Below, in pieces: positions 61,331 to 64,000 of a stretch of DNA of 64,000 nucleotides. Every line of letters begins with the position of its first letter. The first letter of the stretch is position 1. The DNA comes from Nipponacmea schrenckii (lineage: Eukaryota; Mollusca; Gastropoda; Lottiidae), in the NCBI GenBank assembly GCA_030562195.1, contig CM060202.1, forward strand, positions 30,614,317 to 30,678,316. The letters are read 5' to 3'. The notes beneath the pieces were generated by a model. That model worked only from the letters and a program-made list of their open reading frames with translations. It had not been told where the DNA came from and did not search any database. The position numbers and the translations under genes are program-made.

Positions 61331-61996
61331 GAAATTCGTAGCATTGTCCAATGGAAATGTGGCTGAAGAGACTACGAAAAATGAAATGAAATGAAATGAA
61401 TGGAGTTTTACGTCCTACTCTTCTGCACCTTATGGGCTAATGAAGACGGGCAACGCCATGCAGTGTGCAATGGGGGAAATTTTGCCAGGACAGCGGCATT
61501 AGCCTACTCTTTTTGCGATTTCCAACTGTCGAGGGATCTTTAACGTGCACAGCCTGTAGCACACGGGGCCTCGGTTTATTGTCCCATCCGAACGACTAGA
61601 CGCTTTTTCCATGTCAGTCCCTCCGACCTGCATCACTGACAAGGGGAAACCGGGCTGAAAAATCCGAAAGTTCATCTCGACCTTTGCCGGGATTGAACCC
61701 TGGACCTTCAGGTTAGCGAGCAAGCGTCTAACCCACTGAGCCACCGCGGCTCCCGAAGAGACTACGAAAACAGTTCATCTGATGCAGCACAACTTATGGT
61801 GTTTAAATGAAGGACATCTGATAAAGAAATGTAACACATCAAAGAACAATAACCAAGAGAAAAATCTGGGAAGAAGTAGCTTATACCCCTGTTCTAGCAT
61901 AAAGGGCAGTGTCCATCAATGCACAGTGTATGGCTTTGCCAGACGAAGCCAGAACAATACGCTGTACAACTCACAACTCCACAAATGTATAACATA
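61331..61996 (+). pseudogene. Decayed retroelement Gag-like zinc-knuckle fragment split by a SINE
   Basis: Downstream of the SINE, the frame from 61782 to 61996 contains a partial CCHC knuckle: Cys-X4-His-X4-Cys (CLNEGHLIKKC), with Asn where the first Cys is expected. Further on there is a QCTVYG block and NNTLYNSQLH, reminiscent of the second, His-rich motif of BEL/Pao-type LTR retrotransposons. The frame is also open upstream of the SINE (61331-61380) once the target duplication is allowed for. No protease, reverse transcriptase or LTR is visible nearby. It could also be a chance resemblance, but two motifs in the right order argue for a relic. Confidence 0.4.
61381..61754 (-). mobile_element. 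Full-length, recent tRNA-derived SINE
   Basis: Best-preserved copy, about 374 bases on the minus strand. Box A TGGCTCAGTGG and box B GGTTCAATCCC are both consensus, and the 3' tail is (ATTTC)n. A perfect 16-base target duplication, GAAGAGACTACGAAAA, lies at 61365-61380 and 61755-61770, implying recent insertion. An 81-codon open frame inside it mirrors the one in the 12.06 kb copy and is just the conserved SINE body. Confidence 0.92.
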
Positions 61997-63631
61997 AGCT
62001 TAGGCTTGTTTCCAAAACCATATATATATGGTTAATGTTTATGTGCAATTGTTCGTTTTTCTAATCATCTATATATATATATGTATGTATTTACTACTTG
62101 AATTTTTTTGAATAACTATTGTTTAAAAAAAGAATGGTGGTCAAATGTTGATGTGTGTAAGAGGACGCCATGTCGCTATCATTATTCTGTCGGTTTCGAT
62201 CGTAGCTTAACGATTTGTTTGTCCAGTGTTTATCTGGTGGTCACAGCATACAAAGAGTCTGCATGAAACGAGAGGAGCGGCTTAACAACAGGAATAAGTT
62301 CAAAATACTAAATACTGAAGACAGGGGTCTGTATTCTACACCTACCTTTTATTAAAGAGCGTGGATTATCATAAATTAGGTCTAGATCTACTGTAAATTC
62401 AATCCAGTATTGTGTGTTTGTTTATACCGTTTGAAATACACACACAAGCGTTTTTGCTATCGTTTGTGTTACCCTTTTAGTAACCTACAAAACTAAACGT
62501 TAAGCTAGTCCAAGGACGATCCAGAGCGACCAAGCTAAATTGTCAAAAATGTAACACACAAGATTTGAACATGCCTAAAATGCGAATTCAAATTGCATGC
62601 CAGTCCTGTTTCACTCTAATATTTATCAAGTCTTATTTAAAGCATTTCTGTCGCGTGTCTCATTTCGACAAACTTTTAAATATTTGTTCAACAGTTCATT
62701 TTCACGATAGTTGAAAAGATATGGGCCCAATTAAACACCCTGACACATTCCAACTAAATTGTTATTTGGTCCTCGACATAACGAAGCGTGTCTTTCTGGA
62801 CATCTTTCTCAAATAATTGACAGGATAAGCCTTCCTTGATCGACGTTTGGGTGGACCAGAATTTGAAGTGAAATTTCTTAAATTTTGAAAATTTGAGTAA
62901 CATTGTATTGTCTCAAAATTTTGAAAGACAATACAAGAAAAGTCTCAAATAATCCCAAAATCGATCGATGTTCCTTTTTAATTTCAAACATTTATCAATA
63001 TGAAGCTTGTTTAATGATATTTTGTTAAGATTTGTCAAGAAAGAATAAAAATGTCAATGAAAACGCTTTCAAATTCTAAATTTTTAATCTGTACCTTCAT
63101 CAAAAATTAGTCATATATGTATAATAGGTTTTCGTGGAGATGTTATCGTTTTCGTAAAATAAGTCACAATTGAAAAATATATTCATAAATCTCAATTTAT
63201 CAATTTTTCTTCCAATATGTAACATCTCTTAGCGATTGAAACGTTGACTATAGCGTGAGATACGATCTAGTTATAGTGATATTCTATAAAATACTATCAA
63301 AGATACCACCTCGATATGATCTATATGTCCTGATATTTCTAAATAATGACACAAGTGAATGAAAAAGCAATTAATAGCTAAATGTAACGAGTACGTTCTT
63401 GTAGTAAAAAATATCAAATTTTATATTAGAAATTTATTACATAGTTTGAATAATTAATGACATTAAAAAGCATTGTTCATTAATTATTCCATGTAACATC
63501 AACCGACTTTCGGGCGATTTGGAATCATTCTAAAATCCCGCTTCTTGCAGTCTGTAAGTTATCACTAGCATGGAAATTAAAATACATGTAGTAGAACAAT
63601 GGAATAATATTCAAAAAGATAAATGCGCTAG
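61997..63631. other. Non-coding stretch, nothing recognised
   Basis: A short TA microsatellite lies near 62068-62090 and a 9-base perfect inverted repeat (GTATTGTCT and AGACAATAC) at 62905-62934. Nothing else. Confidence 0.5.
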
Positions 63632-63712
63632 AGTCTTGGTTCCTAACCTGGGGTAGGGGCCTATCAATACACCCTTGGGGTACCCTGAGAACTTCGGGGC
63701 AAGGAGAAACTT
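63632..63712. mobile_element. hAT (Charlie-like) transposon terminal fragment
   Basis: 'ggttcctaacctggggtagg' followed by 'acccttggggtaccctgaga' and 'acttcgggg' follows the terminal pattern of hAT/Charlie elements (GGTTCTCAACCTGGGG ... GGGGTNCGCGAGA; family knowledge). No transposase or matching opposite end is visible before the window ends. Confidence 0.45.
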
Positions 63713-64000
63713 CTGGTGCTTTGTTGAAAATAAGCTAACTCTAATTCTGAAAAATCTGCTTTTCCGAGCTTATAAAATAAAATGGTTTTGTGATTTGTAC
63801 GCCTCGCAGATCTGTACCACATTTTCCAACTCAATTATATTTTAAGCTTTACGTGCTATTCTTCTGTTTTCGACAATTAAGTTTAAAATGTATTTTATGT
63901 AACGCTGAATCTTCAATGGTGTTATCTAAATTATTAAGCGGACTAAATATTTAAGAGAGCAATTAGAACATGGTTGAAAATAGCCTAATTTTGAAGTCAT

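Noticed and set aside
61029..61341. Two overlapping repetitive frames
   Set aside because: They follow the 40-base minisatellite in two frames; no gene-like start or context.
61499..61744. 81-codon minus-strand frame
   Set aside because: Lies wholly inside the SINE at 61381-61754.

Overview
This is an AT-rich, gene-poor stretch of an animal nuclear genome with GT-AG introns, long non-coding spans, many tandem arrays and tRNA-derived SINEs. A marine lophotrochozoan, most likely a mollusc and perhaps a gastropod, is my inference. It rests on base composition, the SINE style (tRNA head, a body with a 'GTGCACGTTAAAGATCCC'-like core, a CATTT-type tail) and the protocadherin style. Nothing in the window fixes the species.

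The one gene I can fully support is a plus-strand protocadherin, CDS join(37233..39890, 43575..43739, 44214..44352, 47554..48137), 1181 residues. One large exon encodes the signal peptide, seven cadherin repeats, the transmembrane helix and the start of the tail. Three small exons supply the rest of the cytoplasmic tail, including an SH3-type proline motif and a KHVTF motif that resembles the PP1-docking motif of delta-protocadherins. A CCAAT/TATA-like promoter near 36374-36412, a 5'UTR intron, two short uORFs and a poly(A) signal at 48655-48660 complete the model. Reading through the first coding intron would give a short-tailed 898-residue form.

Region by region. Bases 1-36.3 kb are non-coding apart from weak small ORFs. 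They hold a minisatellite (2.2 kb), SINE copies (5.0, 7.2, 12.0, 12.5, 16.6, 20.6, 22.9, 30.3, 32.6, 34.3 kb), a GC-rich island with a 69-codon open frame (31.0-31.3 kb), a fold-back MITE-like element (31.9 kb) and a 54-bp array (35.0 kb). The protocadherin fills 36.4-48.7 kb; its introns carry SINE tails, a hairpin-forming inverted repeat and a dispersed repeat. From 48.7 kb to the end there are minisatellites (37-bp at 49.9 kb, 54-bp at 52.4 kb, 62-bp at 54.5 kb, 15-bp at 57.7 kb, about 40-bp at 61.1 kb), a full-length SINE with a perfect 16-bp target duplication inside a decayed retroelement zinc-knuckle fragment (61.3-62.0 kb), and a hAT-like transposon end (63.6 kb).

The most interesting observations are the protocadherin's predicted calcium-poor EC3-EC4 junction and conserved PP1-docking-like motif, the 42-bp-arm hairpin in its intron, tail-only SINE insertions with their own target duplications, and a dispersed repeat with a hammerhead-ribozyme-like core. 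I did not find a clear new multi-gene system.
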